NCBI GenBank assembly: GCA_024760905.1
Contig: CM045729.1
Span: forward strand, 43,196,080-43,260,079
Direction of reading: 5' to 3'
Source: Plotosus lineatus
Lineage: Eukaryota > Chordata > Actinopteri > Siluriformes > Plotosidae
DNA: 64,000 nt
Shown: piece by piece, positions 11,167 to 22,204 of the stretch
Layout of the letters: each line of letters starts with the position of its first letter
Position numbering within the stretch: the stretch's first letter is position 1
Position numbers and translations under genes: made by a program
Notes under the pieces: model-generated
The model's database searches: none
Told to the model about the DNA's origin: nothing
What the model saw: only the letters and a program-made list of their open reading frames with translations

Positions 11167-12210
11167 GTATGTATATATATATATATATATACATACACAC
11201 ACACCACACACACTCACATTGAACACTTTAAATGATTTGTCTGACTTAAAGGTGGTAAAGCAAACAAAGAACACTTTGAATTACCTTCTAATTACATTAA
11301 AATGATGTGCACACACGGGTGGAGTTACGAAACTCGAAATGGCATGTAGTACGATTTGCTGCAAATGAAAAGTCACAACGAATTCAGACTTCTCTCAGTG
11401 CATATGCAGTGAAAAGGCAACGATCAGCACTGTAACAGGTGGAGACCATTTTATTGATCAGTCCTTTTGCCTGTCTTAAATGAGAAAAGCAATTATATAG
11501 CGCCTTCTAACTTAACAAATTGCTTCTTTAATGAAATCATTGCAATAATTTTCAGGAGGCTGAAAATACTTCAGGCTGTGTTTTATTGAAAAAAGAATCT
11601 CCATGTCATCACTCCATTGGTTGTTGGTTATTTCCTGTAACAGCACACCCCCCAAGTGTTTTGAGATGTACTTATCTTTCAGTGAACGCTGAGCTGTAGA
11701 TGAAACTGTGATCTTGTGTCATGTGCTCCGCTGCATGGGAGTTGGATGAAGAACTAGTATATTGTTAGTCAAAGAAAAACACAACAGATTGGTTCAGAGA
11801 TGTAAAATCTTTCCCACTAGCATTAAAAAAAACAAACAGCAAAAAAAAAAAAAAAACCTTCTGCTCTTGATATAGTGTGGGGCAGTGCATGGAATCTGTG
11901 TGTAAGATGCATCGATCTGATCCTGCGCTACTACTACTGGTATAGTTCTCACTTGTTGAGAAATAGTGCTATTGATAAGCACTCTGTGTGTGGATGAAGC
12001 CAGGTCTTTGGGGAAGCATAAAAGCAAGTCAATGGTTATGAGTTGGAAGACTCACTGAAGGCCATCTTTACTCCATCCTTTTGATAGAGTTAAAGACCTG
12101 GTCACGTATACACTCTCTGTATCGTGCTTTGCCGTGGAGTAGATCTTGTGCTAGAGATTGTCTAGCCTTTTCTATATGCTGAGGGCCATGATGACTTTAA
12201 AGACACAAAG

Positions 12211-12288
<78 letters not shown>
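12211..12288. repeat. (GT)39 microsatellite
   Basis: About 39 uninterrupted GT units. Confidence 0.97.
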
Positions 12289-13026
12289 ATGACAGGCCAT
12301 TGTTTGTTCTGGAGAACAGGCATGTCTCTGTTATCTTGAGCATGACTGCAGAAGAACCAGGGATTTGCTAACGTCACAGTCACGCAGCTCTGCTGACTGT
12401 CTGCAGCTGCCCATGGGTCAATGGGGTGGATTAGGGCAGTTTTAGTGTCATACATGTAGATGAGCACAGGAAGTCTCATACTAGCAGCACACCAGAGAGA
12501 GCAGAATCCCACAGATGATAGAAAGAATTGAGATAGAGCAGATACTTCTTATCTGATCACATGACCGAGGAACCTACAGCTCGCCATAACTGTGATGGAT
12601 CACTGACACACACCACCAGAAGCTTTCTGTCTTCTGTTGGAGTAACGCATCACTCCGCTAAAGCACATGACATGACCAATACACATAGCACTGTTGAATC
12701 AATCTTTATTGTGTCTGTGTGTTTCATGAGCTACATACAGTGTTGTTCATGTCAGTGTTGTTTTTCCTGAACTTTGCTGGTATTCGTGGCTTTATTTTTA
12801 TTCTGCACCATGTTGCATCATTGAGTAGTTTATTGCTGCAGACATTTTCCTCGCACTCGAACTAGAACATTGTTCACTTGCTGAGGTTGTAATTTCAACA
12901 TTCTTCATCCTGAAGTTACAGCAGGAGACACATCACTTAATGCGAGGAAGAAATCAATAGTTTGTTTGTTTGTTTGTGCTTTTTGTGTAGAATTTATGCT
13001 GCTGTAGATTAGGTTGGGTGATATGT

Positions 13027-13311
13027 CATCTCATCTCAGTCACACTCTCATTTGCCAAAAAGCTTAATCCTATTATGGTTGTGAGGACAGTGAAGCCTAT
13101 CTCTGTCACCGCTGAGCGAAGTTGAGGTAAACCCCGAACACCTCTCCAAACAATTGCATGCCCCTCCCCCCCCACAGGCCCATTTATGCTCACATCTAAA
13201 GGCAGCTTGGAGCATCCAGTGAGCCTCATGTGCATGTTTTTGAACTATTGGAAAAACCAGAGTACCCAGAGGAAACCCATGCCGACATGTGGAGAATAAG
13301 CAAACTCTACA

Positions 13312-13312
<1 letters not shown>
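13027..13312 (-). mobile_element. V-SINE-like element, inverted, diverged
   Basis: The tail side (TTTGCCAAAAAGCTTAATCC, GGACAGTGAAGCCTATCTC) comes first. Then comes the central domain in reverse (GAGCCTCATGTGCATGTTTT, CCAGAGTACCCAGAGGAAAC, GCAAACTCTACACC). The head is replaced by a (TG)n array starting at 13313. Confidence 0.7.

Positions 13313-13380
<68 letters not shown>
13313..13380. repeat. (TG)n microsatellite
   Basis: About 34 TG units directly joined to the broken V-SINE. Confidence 0.97.
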
Positions 13381-13381
<1 letters not shown>

Positions 13382-13588
13382 ATACAGCCATATGATTACA
13401 ATTCTTTCTGCACATTAGAATAACAGCTATGTCACAGCTTTAAATGGCCGCTGTTCCACAGCTCTTAGGCTCTGCCCTGCCCTGGCTGTCCTGGGAGCAC
13501 ATCTGCATCTGTCATACTTTTTTTTAAACAAAATGCATAAAATTCTCATATTTGTATGTCCCCCTTAATAATCTAATACAGTTATGCA

Positions 13589-13592
<4 letters not shown>

Positions 13593-13646
<54 letters not shown>
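13593..13646. repeat. (GT)n microsatellite
   Basis: About 27 GT units. Confidence 0.97.
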
Positions 13647-13648
<2 letters not shown>

Positions 13649-14681
13649 TTGGGGGGGGGTTAAGCAAAAATAAATGTCCCACTCTACCTTTGAACTCGAA
13701 TATTCTGCAACATTCCCCTTGCCTTCACTGCCTAGTTATAAAATAGACATGTATGTTACTGTGTAGTGGCTGGTGCTGTATATAAAGAGACAAAATGTGT
13801 TTTGTTCCTAGTATCAGTGGATCAACGACACATTGTCCTGTGTCCATGCGTCGCTGTCCAGTACTAACCCATCAACCATAATTCATGAAATATGATTTGG
13901 ATGGTTGTCTCTTGAATTTCTGTATAGAACTAAATCTTTGATTTCATTTTGGGTGTTTTTTCTGTGTCCTCCCATCACTGAGTTGATGCTGATTTACTGT
14001 TACGTGTCACTGAGTTGCATGAAAGGGTTTGCCAAGGATACTCAAACTTGTATATGCATAAAATAGTACACAAGTAGTACACCGTATAAATACAATTAAG
14101 ACCTTTTGGCTGCCCGTGAGGTCTTTGTTGTGTTTATAGTGTGTACTCCACCTTTGGCAGCACCTAAATCAGTATATTGTACTAGCTCCAGCTCATCGAT
14201 TCATTGTAAACTCATCCAGTCAAATTCTTCTGGAACACGTTTGTCATGCCTCTGTTAACAAATCTGTTCATCGCCCTGTACAATTGATCGCATGAAACAT
14301 CAAGAGAGCATTTATAGACGCATACATATGGAAATATATGCTCCGGAGTTCCGACCAAGCCACAATGTACCAATCAGCAATGAGAAAAGTTCGAGTGAAA
14401 AAGAAGTTCTATTTAAACTTGTGGCCTCACATGGCCAGTCTGTTTAGAGACCGTATAAAGTGCGGTTTGTGTGGAATGCTTTATCTGTTATTGTGGAAAT
14501 AAGTCAAGCCCTTCACCATGCTCTCTCCCTGACTTCCTGTTTCAATATAAAGCATGCCATATACAGATTCAGGAGGATTTCAACCTGAGTGCTGTAATCT
14601 GAACATCTACCTGACTAATAATTATGCAACATATTTACAAACATCATTAAGAAATAATTAGAAGGAAACCAACACACTTAT

Positions 14682-15131
14682 TGCCAAGCTGCGTAATCCT
14701 ATTAGGGTCGCAAGACGACTGGAGCCCATCTCAGCCGACATTGGATAAAAAGCATGTCACACCCCGAACAGCTTGCCGGACCATCACAGGACAGACACAC
14801 ACATTCACTACTAAGTGCAATTTAGAACAGCCAATTAGCCTCCACATACACGCACACACACACATACACACACACACACACACATACACACACATACACA
14901 CACACACACACACACAACACACACATCCATACCTGGGGCAATCTGGAACAGCCAATTAGACTAATGTGCTCATCTTTGGCCTGTCGGAGGAAACCACAGT
15001 ACCCAGAAAAACCCATGCAAGCACAGGTAGAGCATGCAAACTTTACACACAAACCCCCGAGCTCGGTACTCAAACCCAGGATTTTCTTGCTGTGAGGTGG
15101 ACATTCTAACCACCATTCCACTGTACCACCA
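14682..15131 (-). mobile_element. V-SINE-like element, inverted, expanded by an internal CA repeat
   Basis: It reads in reverse as tail (AATCCTATTAGGGTCGCAAG, CTGGAGCCCATCTCAGCCGA), middle (GCAATTTAGAACAGCCAATT), central domain (GAGGAAACCACAGTACCCAG, GCAAACTTTACACACAAACC) and head (CTTGCTGTGAGGTGGACATT, CACTGTACCACC). The AACAGCCAATTAG motif occurs twice (about 14827 and 14946) around a CA/CATA microsatellite at 14848-14926. This suggests local duplication or slippage inside the element. Confidence 0.78.
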
Positions 15132-15289
15132 AACATGACTCGGAGTGATTCGGAGGCGCTGCAGTTCTGAATTAATTTTTTTTGCCATGCACATCCATAG
15201 ATAGTTTTTGACAGTTAACAAAAAAGGTATTTTTTCAACCCTTTATTCATTTTGATTAGATTTTTTGATATACTGTATTAATACCACAA

Positions 15290-15324
15290 AGGAAATTATT
15301 TTCTCTGCATTTAACCAATCCAAG

Positions 15325-15382
<58 letters not shown>

Positions 15383-15595
15383 TCTGAGCAGTGGGCTGTC
15401 ACACACATTGGGGTGCCCGGAGAGCAGTGGGGGCTTAGGTGTGTTGCTCAAGGGCACTTCAGCCATTTTTGTGCAGGAAGGGAAGGTTCTGCTCACTCCA
15501 CCACCACCACGCATTTTTTCTGCTTGTTCATGAATCGAACCAGCTACCTTTCGATCCCAAAGCCACTTCTCTAACCATTAAGCTATGGCTGCCCT
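15290..15595 (-). mobile_element. tRNA-derived SINE (GGCAGCCATGGC family), inverted
   Basis: On the minus strand the head is GGGCAGCCATAGCTTAATGG, then AGAAGTGGCTTTGGGATC and GGTTCGATTC. The body follows (CACTTGAGCAACACA region, CTGCTCTCCGGGCACCCC), then a CA-rich stretch and a tail GGTTAAATGCAGAGAAAAT. The copy at 40232 has the same order in the forward direction. Box A- and box B-like motifs sit about 40 bp apart. An (AC)n array occupies 15328-15380. Confidence 0.65.
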
Positions 15596-16217
15596 GTAAT
15601 TGGGAATGACACTATTTTGGTTTCTATGAACGTTATTTAATTACATGGCTTTTTTGGGGGAGGGGGTCATTTCTGCCTCATTGAGCTAACTAGCACATCA
15701 ATTTATGTAAATAGTTATTTGTTTTGGTTTGCTTGCTTGGTTTTATTGGGATTTAAGCGTCAGCTGAAGGCAACCATTTGCACTTATGTCTTTAAAAGTG
15801 CAAAAACATACTAAGCATATCCGAGGGAAGTCGTTCATTTTCGGCTTCCTGTGCAGGCGAGGGCGGTCAACTTCATTCAGGCCTCATGACTCAATGAACC
15901 CTTTGTGAGACCGCTTTTGCGTCACGCTTATGGTTTTATTAAGTCATAAGGAAAGAAAGGATCATTTTCTCTACTGCGCTATTACAAAAAAGGCTGTGAC
16001 CCTGATCTTGGCATGGCTTTGGGGGCTTTGGTATTTTCTGAAGTTGTGTAGTGCTGGAGCAGTGTGTAATGTTTCTGAAGCAGATGCTGAAGCCTAACTG
16101 TGTCCACAACAGTTCTTTAGAGAAAAAATTCTCCCCGAATAAACATGTATAGTGTTTATCATTTAAATGTTAACTTCAGTTCTGCAGAAAATGTATTTCT
16201 TTGTGGGATTCTGAGGT

Positions 16218-16300
16218 TACAGGCAGCACTGTGGAGTAGTGTTTCGTACGTTTGCCTCAGAGCAAAAAGGTCCTGGGTTTGATTTCTAGGCTATTTCAAA
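16218..16300 (+). mobile_element. V-SINE-like head, interrupted
   Basis: GGCAGCACTGTGGAGTAGTG, then GTTTGCCTCAGAGCAAAAAG and GTCCTGGGTTTGATTTC match the V-SINE head. The sequence breaks just before the central domain. A V-SINE tail in the same orientation resumes at 17158, so the two probably belonged to one element. Confidence 0.65.
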
Positions 16301-16316
16301 TTGCACATAGGTATGT

Positions 16317-16318
<2 letters not shown>

Positions 16319-16412
<94 letters not shown>
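16319..16412. repeat. (TA)n(TG)n microsatellite
   Basis: About 34 TA units then 12 TG units, between the V-SINE head and the fold-back element. Confidence 0.97.
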
Positions 16413-16413
<1 letters not shown>

Positions 16414-16513
16414 GTTCTGGCAGACCGGTCGTAAAGCGATCTGGTCGTATGTTGACTTTCCATCCAAATACACTCATGCCAAACAAAAACAGATGAATAA
16501 ATCTCACACCTTT

Positions 16514-16942
16514 AAATCTATACATCTATTTTCAATTCCACGTCACTGTGGTGCGCAGCGGAGAGCCAATCCTTTCTGTACTCCAGTGTGTGGGCAGGTC
16601 CGATACCTTCAAACTTTAATTTTATTGGATTATAACAACAGCCACAGACTGTGCATGTTGTTTTTGAGTAAAGAGATAAATTTCCCTCGTTTTGATCAGC
16701 TCATTTCCACGAAGCCAAGCACAGCTGGCAAGCAAACACAAATGGACAGACATGGAAAAACTTCAACTCGCAGACCAGCTGATTTCCAAAACTTTGGATG
16801 CACTTCCTGTCACATAAACACTGCAGCGTGTGAGTCCAATAAAATTAGAGTTTCAAGGTATCGGACCCGCCCACACACAGAAAGGATTGGCTCTCTCCTT
16901 CGCGCCACAGTGACGTGGCATTGAAAGTAGATGAATAGATTT
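16514..16942. mobile_element. Fold-back element: two ~110-bp inverted arms around a ~205-bp loop
   Basis: Arm 1 (16514-16629) and arm 2 (16835-16942) are reverse complements at about 85-90% by eye. Each holds an AAATCTAT-CATCTA end, a CACGTCACTGTGG core, GAGAGCCAATCCTTTCTGT, GGTCCGATACCTT and TTTTATTGGA. The loop 16630-16834 shows no coding signal. Motifs such as GGTCGTAAAG and GTCGATCAGACG at 16427-16460 and 17085-17140 flank the arms, and the right side ends in a Tigger-like terminus. This is probably a MITE-type DNA element able to form a long hairpin. Confidence 0.7.
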
Positions 16943-17084
16943 GCTCTGAGCTCTGAGCAGTTATAACGTGAAGCTGCATCATCTCCTGCTTGGCCTTTTA
17001 AGATGCTGGCACTGCTGGCAGCGCAAACAACTGTCGTACGCAACACTCACACTGCACTGCCATGAATCATGCTTCACCACTTTT

Positions 17085-17143
17085 GCGGTCGTAAAGTCGA
17101 TCAGACGTAACTCGCATAGGTCGTAAGTCGACGACTCACTGTA
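17085..17143 (-). mobile_element. Tigger-like terminal repeat next to the fold-back element
   Basis: Read on the minus strand from 17141, it begins CAGTGAGTCGTCGACTTACG, then ACC. This is a CAGTnnGTCGnCTTACGACC-like end beside TA, as in TcMar-Tigger elements. The partner end is not clear on the left; GGTCGTAAAGCGATC at 16427 is a direct, not inverted, relative. Confidence 0.45.
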
Positions 17144-17157
17144 TATTTGTACTGCAA

Positions 17158-17240
17158 TGGTCTGGCTAGCTGTTCAGGGGGTATAGCACCTTCATCCCGT
17201 GTCGGCTGAGATGTACCAGCCTCCCTACACCCCTAGTCAG
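17158..17240 (+). mobile_element. V-SINE-like tail, remainder of the interrupted copy
   Basis: GGTCTGGCTAGCTGTTCAGG, then CGTGTCGGCTGAGATG and CCAGCCTCCCTACACC match the V-SINE tail in the same orientation as the head at 16218. Confidence 0.6.
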
Positions 17241-18213
17241 AACAAATGATGATTAGATAGTTTTTGGGTTACATTGTGTGTTTTATTTTATCACCATGTT
17301 GGTCTGTTTTTAATTTGGTGATATTACCCACAATGCCCTTTCACTGCCTGGTGATAGTGATGCCAGTGGAAATTCTCTTTATAAAGAGAGTGATGCAGCA
17401 GCATATTAGTGCGTTATTTTTTCCAGCTTTCTCACCTCATGTGTACACACTACTCAAATAAAAAAGCTCCAAGACTTCAACTTTCATTCTAATGCCACCG
17501 CCAGAATCACCAAACTAATTATCTTGAAGATCGATGCCTATCCGACCAAATGTAACAACTTCCTCATATCTGCACTGAGTTTAGGGTATGCAGGGCTGCT
17601 GTTTACCATGAATATAATATTTAATGCCTCTCAAAAATGGTGAGAAAATAAATGCTTGCTCTTTTGGTTTTAGGCGCTAACAGCTTAGCAGCTAATAAAA
17701 CAGCATGAGTTTAGATCGTCGAACAATGTTTCTCTTGTTAACCACCACCGTAAGTGTTTCCAGTGACATCAGTGCAACACGCAATCACTGACTTCCCACA
17801 GTAATAAACAAAAATACCACATTAACCAAGACATAACTAGCAGAATTACAATTATTTCAATAATGAATGTGTTTCAGGGTGGAGATTTCCCTTAAGGTTA
17901 ATATGAGCTTGAATGTTTCAGTCAGCTTTATCCAGTGTATCTGAGCTGTGTATGTTTCAGCCAGGCCTAATTGTATTCCCATAAGCATCTTTGCTGGGTA
18001 GACAGATGTCAGTATAAACTTGTGAATCATTGTGTGGATGCATGGTTTATAAAAAATGTGCAAGATGGTTTGGTCTGGTGTGGTACCTTCCAAGTCATAG
18101 GACGACTCTTGGCGACCCACCATGACACACCTTGATTATCATCTTCATGGATTTTTTTTTTTGGCAAGGCTAGTGCAGTGGTTTGCCATTGCCTTCTGCA
18201 CGATGTGAATCTA

Positions 18214-18263
18214 CGTGCAATTTAGAACGGCCAATTAACCTACTGTGCATGTTTTTGGACTGT

Positions 18264-18294
<31 letters not shown>

Positions 18295-18409
18295 ACGCAA
18301 GCACGGGGAGAACATACAAACTCCACACACAAACGCCCAGGTCAGGAATCGAACCCAAGCCTTCTTGCTGTGAGGCGGACGTGCTAACCACTATGCCACC
18401 GTGACGCCC
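18214..18409 (-). mobile_element. V-SINE-like element, inverted, head and centre
   Basis: The central domain (GTGCATGTTTTTGGACTGTG, GGAGGAAACCGGAGTGCCCG, GAGAACATACAAACTCCACA) and head (CTTGCTGTGAGGCGGACGTG, ATGCCACCGTGACGCC) are well preserved. The tail side is missing. Confidence 0.82.
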
Positions 18410-18667
18410 TTGATGGTTTACCTTTCTTGAAACCATCCATTCCATACAGTTCTTTTCTAATTAGTGTTTAATAGCACTGATATAACACGGTGCGATTGCT
18501 AACTGAATTCTATTTGATGAATTACACTTTTAGTTCAGCCCCATGGGATGTAAATCTGTGATTGCTTTTTAATCAGGTCAGTGTTGATCTTGCAGGCCTC
18601 AATATGCTGCACATAACATGAATAATGCATTTACTTCATCAAAATTTTATCCTTTTTAATGTAAATG

Positions 18668-18745
18668 CCCTGGCGAGCTGTCCAGGGTGTGCTCTGCCCT
18701 CGCCCCGAGTCTGCTGAGATGGGCACCAGCCTCCCCGCGACGGAA
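18668..18745 (+). mobile_element. V-SINE-like tail fragment
   Basis: CTGGCGAGCTGTCCAGGGTG, then CGCCCCGAGTCTGCTGAGAT and CACCAGCCTCCCCGCGACG match the tail of the copy at 9281. Confidence 0.75.
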
Positions 18746-18835
18746 GGATAATGTAAATGGCAATCGGTTCAACTTTCTTTTAAACAAACTACAGTGTCCA
18801 ATGCAGGGAAAAAGGCCATAATCATTCAGTAGGTA

Positions 18836-18863
18836 TGATGATGATGATGATGATGATGATGAT
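18836..18863. repeat. (ATG)n trinucleotide microsatellite
   Basis: Nine ATG/GAT units. Confidence 0.93.
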
Positions 18864-19837
18864 GTGCATAAGTATTCACTCCTCAGATGTTTATAGAATT
18901 TTGTATCATTTTATCCAGCAAGTGAACCGGGCTCAGTCTTTGCCTCTCACTATAGTTGCTTTTACACGGCATACTTAATATTTTAAGACAAAATCTGAAC
19001 TCTTATCATCATACAAAAACTCACCAAAACACAGAAGCAGATATTTTTTTAGTTATGTAAGTATTTGCATGGTGCAATACAGTACTTGTTGAAGCCATCA
19101 CTTATCTCCTAGTGTATGCCTCTATCAGGTGTTACCATCTGTGTCCTGATATTTGTTATTATTCTTGGTAAAATATCCAAAGGTCTGTATGGAGTTTCCT
19201 GTTCATGCTGGGTTTCTGTTGATTCATGAATTCAAATCCCAGTCAATTCCATTTCTGTTCCAGTACAAAGTGGCAGGGGGTGAATACTTATGCAATGTAT
19301 GTTTCTCAGTTTCCCATGATTCTGCTCTCTAGCACTGCAGCAATAGGGGTCTATAAAGACTCTCAAGGATGTGGCGCAATTGACAAGGGGTGCAGCTAAC
19401 AACCTGGAGGTCACCGGATTAAATCCAGGGTTATGCTGCAGCCATGCGTGAATGGGAGTCTATGGGAGCTAATAACAGTTATCGCCATCCCATAATGAGT
19501 GTCTATAAGCTCATTCGACCACGAGAACGTACAAGTTAGCCTCCAAATACTCAGCAGTTTGCTTCGAGGCAGGGAGCAGCATCGCGTGTCATGGAGAGAG
19601 CATGTGCACGCTTACACCTCTTTTTGTTTTGTGGTTGTATGATATGGTCGGCAATATTTGATAGATAGGTACTGGATATGACTAATTTGGAAGAAAAATG
19701 GGATGGGAGTTCAAAAGCACATTCATTAAACTGGCGCCACACCCTTCAGTTCTGAACTCATACCATCATGTTCAAGCTTTGCGAAAAGGGGGGGAATTGT
19801 ACTGAAGATGTGAATTTGTTGTATTGTCTGTGTGCAG

Positions 19838-20067
19838 TTGATGTGAGTGCGGTGCTGCCCGTTCCCGTTCCCCCTGCTGCCATTCCGATGGATCTGCGTG
19901 TGGATCAGCAGCACTTGCCCGTGTCCGGGGAGCAGCAACTGCAGCAAGAGCTCCTGGCACTCAAACAAAAGCAGCAGATCCAAAGGCAACTGCTCATCGC
20001 CGAGTTCCAGCGGCAGCACGAGCAGCTCTCACGCCAGCATGAAGCTCAGCTGCAGGAACACATTAAG
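19838..20067 (+). CDS. hdac4: hdac4 coding exon: MEF2/self-association glutamine-rich N-terminal region
   Basis: Class IIa histone deacetylase 4 is a co-repressor that shuttles between nucleus and cytoplasm and silences MEF2 targets. This 230-nt exon follows TGTGTGCAG and ends AAG|GTGAAA. Entered in phase 1, it encodes a [13 protein letters not shown] start, then [28 protein letters not shown] and [20 protein letters not shown]. It lines up with human HDAC4 residues 32-113 and is nearer HDAC4 than HDAC5 or HDAC9 ([13 protein letters not shown]). It is a few residues shorter where human has AEPALRE. The helix is glutamine-rich and mediates oligomerisation. The preceding coding exon is not in the window. 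An in-frame ATG at 19889 (MDLRV) could start a shorter isoform, but that is inference. Confidence 0.94.
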
Positions 20068-21123
20068 GTGAAACACGCCCTCTCACTCTCGTTCTCTTGT
20101 TTTCTGTCACTGCCCATCCCTTGTCTGCTTCTCTCGTTTCTCTCATAATTTCGAAATAAATATATTAAGGATGTCCGTGTAGTATTTGTAATGAAATAGT
20201 TAAAATTGAAAGGCTGACATTGTAAGAAATGCATGTATGGTGAAGGGTCTGTGTGTGCGACGCTGCATGCGCTCTGCATGCTCCTTGGCGCACATTTCAA
20301 AGTGCATGTGAGTGAACTGGTACACACAGCTTACAATCTAAGAGTTCTGTCTGTATGTACAGCTGAAACAAGGTGTGAGAGAGAGAGACTGTGCGTGACG
20401 GTGTGTAAATGCATACGTGACTATGTGCGTGAGATTACGTGGGTATGAGCAAATAAGTGTGTGTGGGAGAGGGAGAGAGAGAGAGACTGTGGTTTCCTGA
20501 ATCTGTGCTGCTGTCAGTGATTTGCTATGTGAGGCCTCAGTATTAAGCACTTGATTACAGACTGGAATGTGGTCAGCAGAAGGCCAGTGTGCTGTGGGAA
20601 CGGTGTGTATTGGGCCTAATGATAGTGTTGTGTGGAAAGGGAAGTGTGTAGACGAGTGCAGTGCGGTGAAGGGAGAGTCGAGGTCTGCTGTGGTAACCCT
20701 GTCCTTGGGAAACTCCATGAAGCCATGAGCTCAGCACATCACCGACTTTGCTGCGTTGCCACACTGAGGATTCTGGCGAATAGACGAGCGGTCATTCAGG
20801 CTGTGCTATAAATAACCCAAGCAGTGGATACAGAAGGGGTAGAGGACGTCTAGTGATGTAGAGCCTGCACTTTTTTTGGTGACACAGTGTTGATGAGCAC
20901 CAGAGGAGAGAGTACTGTGTTTTTCAGCACCATTTTGCTGCACTCATTCAAATCACAAACACCAGATTACAGTGTACACAGAGCTGCAGCTGGTTACACC
21001 ACAACTTAATTATCTACTGCATAGCACAGTCGTAATATTCTCTGTACTCTGTATGCATCAAATATATACATTTACATCACACAGAATGGGTTCAGTGTTA
21101 AAACTTAATCGTTCACTTTTTTG

Positions 21124-21415
21124 CCAGATCACTTAATCATATGCTGCCCCCTATTTCAGCCAACATGGGGCAAAGGCAGGGGACACCCCGAGCAGCTCAC
21201 CGGTCCACCACCGGTCCAACACGTACACACAAACATTCACACTCACAATCATGGTCAATTTGGGACAGCCAGTTAGCTCAGTGTGCATAGACATCTATGG
21301 ACTGTAGGACACCGGAAGACCTGAAGGAAACCCACGCAAACATGGAGAGAACATACAAACTCCACACAGAAACAAGCCTGGGACTTGAACCTAGGACCTG
21401 GATATTCTAAGCTAA
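21124..21415 (-). mobile_element. V-SINE-like element, inverted, diverged
   Basis: In reverse order it has tail (CCCCTATTTCAGCCAACATG, GACACCCCGAGCAGCTCACC), middle (CAATTTGGGACAGCCAGTTA), centre (GGAAACCCACGCAAACATGG, GAACATACAAACTCCACACA) and part of the head (TTGAACCTAGGACC). Confidence 0.72.
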
Positions 21416-22204
21416 AAGTTAATTAGTGATTATTTAATGTTACTGGTTTTCTGACCTTGATCATTTTTAATCATAGGCTGAGTTTGCATCTCATTCATTC
21501 AACAAGAAGAAGAAAAAGAAGGTTCCAAGATGTTTAAAATTAAAATGTGGTATCCCGCATCAAAACAATCAAGCACATTCGACAAAATCAGACAAAACAG
21601 AGCAAAGAAACAAAAAAACAAAACAAAACAAAAAAAAACCAAAGGGAAGACGTCTTCCTCCAGCCTCTCTGTCTCCACAACACATTTATAAAAGACAGCG
21701 TATGACATCTGGGACAGTTTGAAGACAAATGTCAAGAAGAATAGAAACAAATATTACAGCTGAGACAAACTAAGAGCTGTTCACAGGATATGAAAGAGGG
21801 TTGGAGAGTGATTCAGTTAAGGATTTATATGATCATAATCCTTTGAAGTATTAGAAATGAATTAATGAAATATGCATGCCAAATATGTTAGCTTTGTGGG
21901 CAATAATTTAATCACAGTAATAACTCATAGACAGAAATATGTTGGAATGATGGACAGATTATTTTGGGTGATGGTCAGACTTTGCTTGGTCCATGCTGTA
22001 GTGTAACATGATGGGAACTTAAGCAAAGCTTCTCAAATATTTTGGGCAGTAATCTCACTTTACGTTCTTCAGCGTCTTAAAGCATGTGTAAATGATTTGA
22101 ATGGAAAAATAAAAAGCCACATGTTTTTTGTAAATGAAAAAAAATGTAAAAAAAATAAATAATTCATTCGTTGCATTTATACAGGTTATTATAAGGGTTA
22201 AACA

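Larger units (their letters stand above)
1..19837. other. Non-coding DNA upstream of the first visible hdac4 exon
   Basis: No exon recognisable as protein-coding was found here on either strand. The exon at 19838 starts in codon phase 1, so at least one coding exon must lie further upstream; I searched for the expected class IIa HDAC N-terminus and did not find it. This stretch is therefore most simply an hdac4 intron, possibly with alternative promoter sequence near its start. It is dense in SINEs, Tigger-like DNA elements and TA/CA microsatellites, listed separately. The unlisted parts (about 1900-5090, 7210-9280, 11200-13020, 13650-14680, 17240-18200, 18870-19830) are AT-rich single-copy-looking sequence. 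About 19365-19450 has a weak tRNA-like A/B-box arrangement that I could not assign. Confidence 0.6.

Noticed and set aside
18836..18863. Short tandem arrays considered as CRISPR or satellite arrays
   Set aside because: All tandem arrays have 1-4 bp units without spacers and are ordinary microsatellites of a vertebrate genome.
1..19837. The first coding exon of hdac4
   Set aside because: I looked for the class IIa N-terminus in phase with the exon at 19838 and found no convincing match, so it is taken to lie outside the window.
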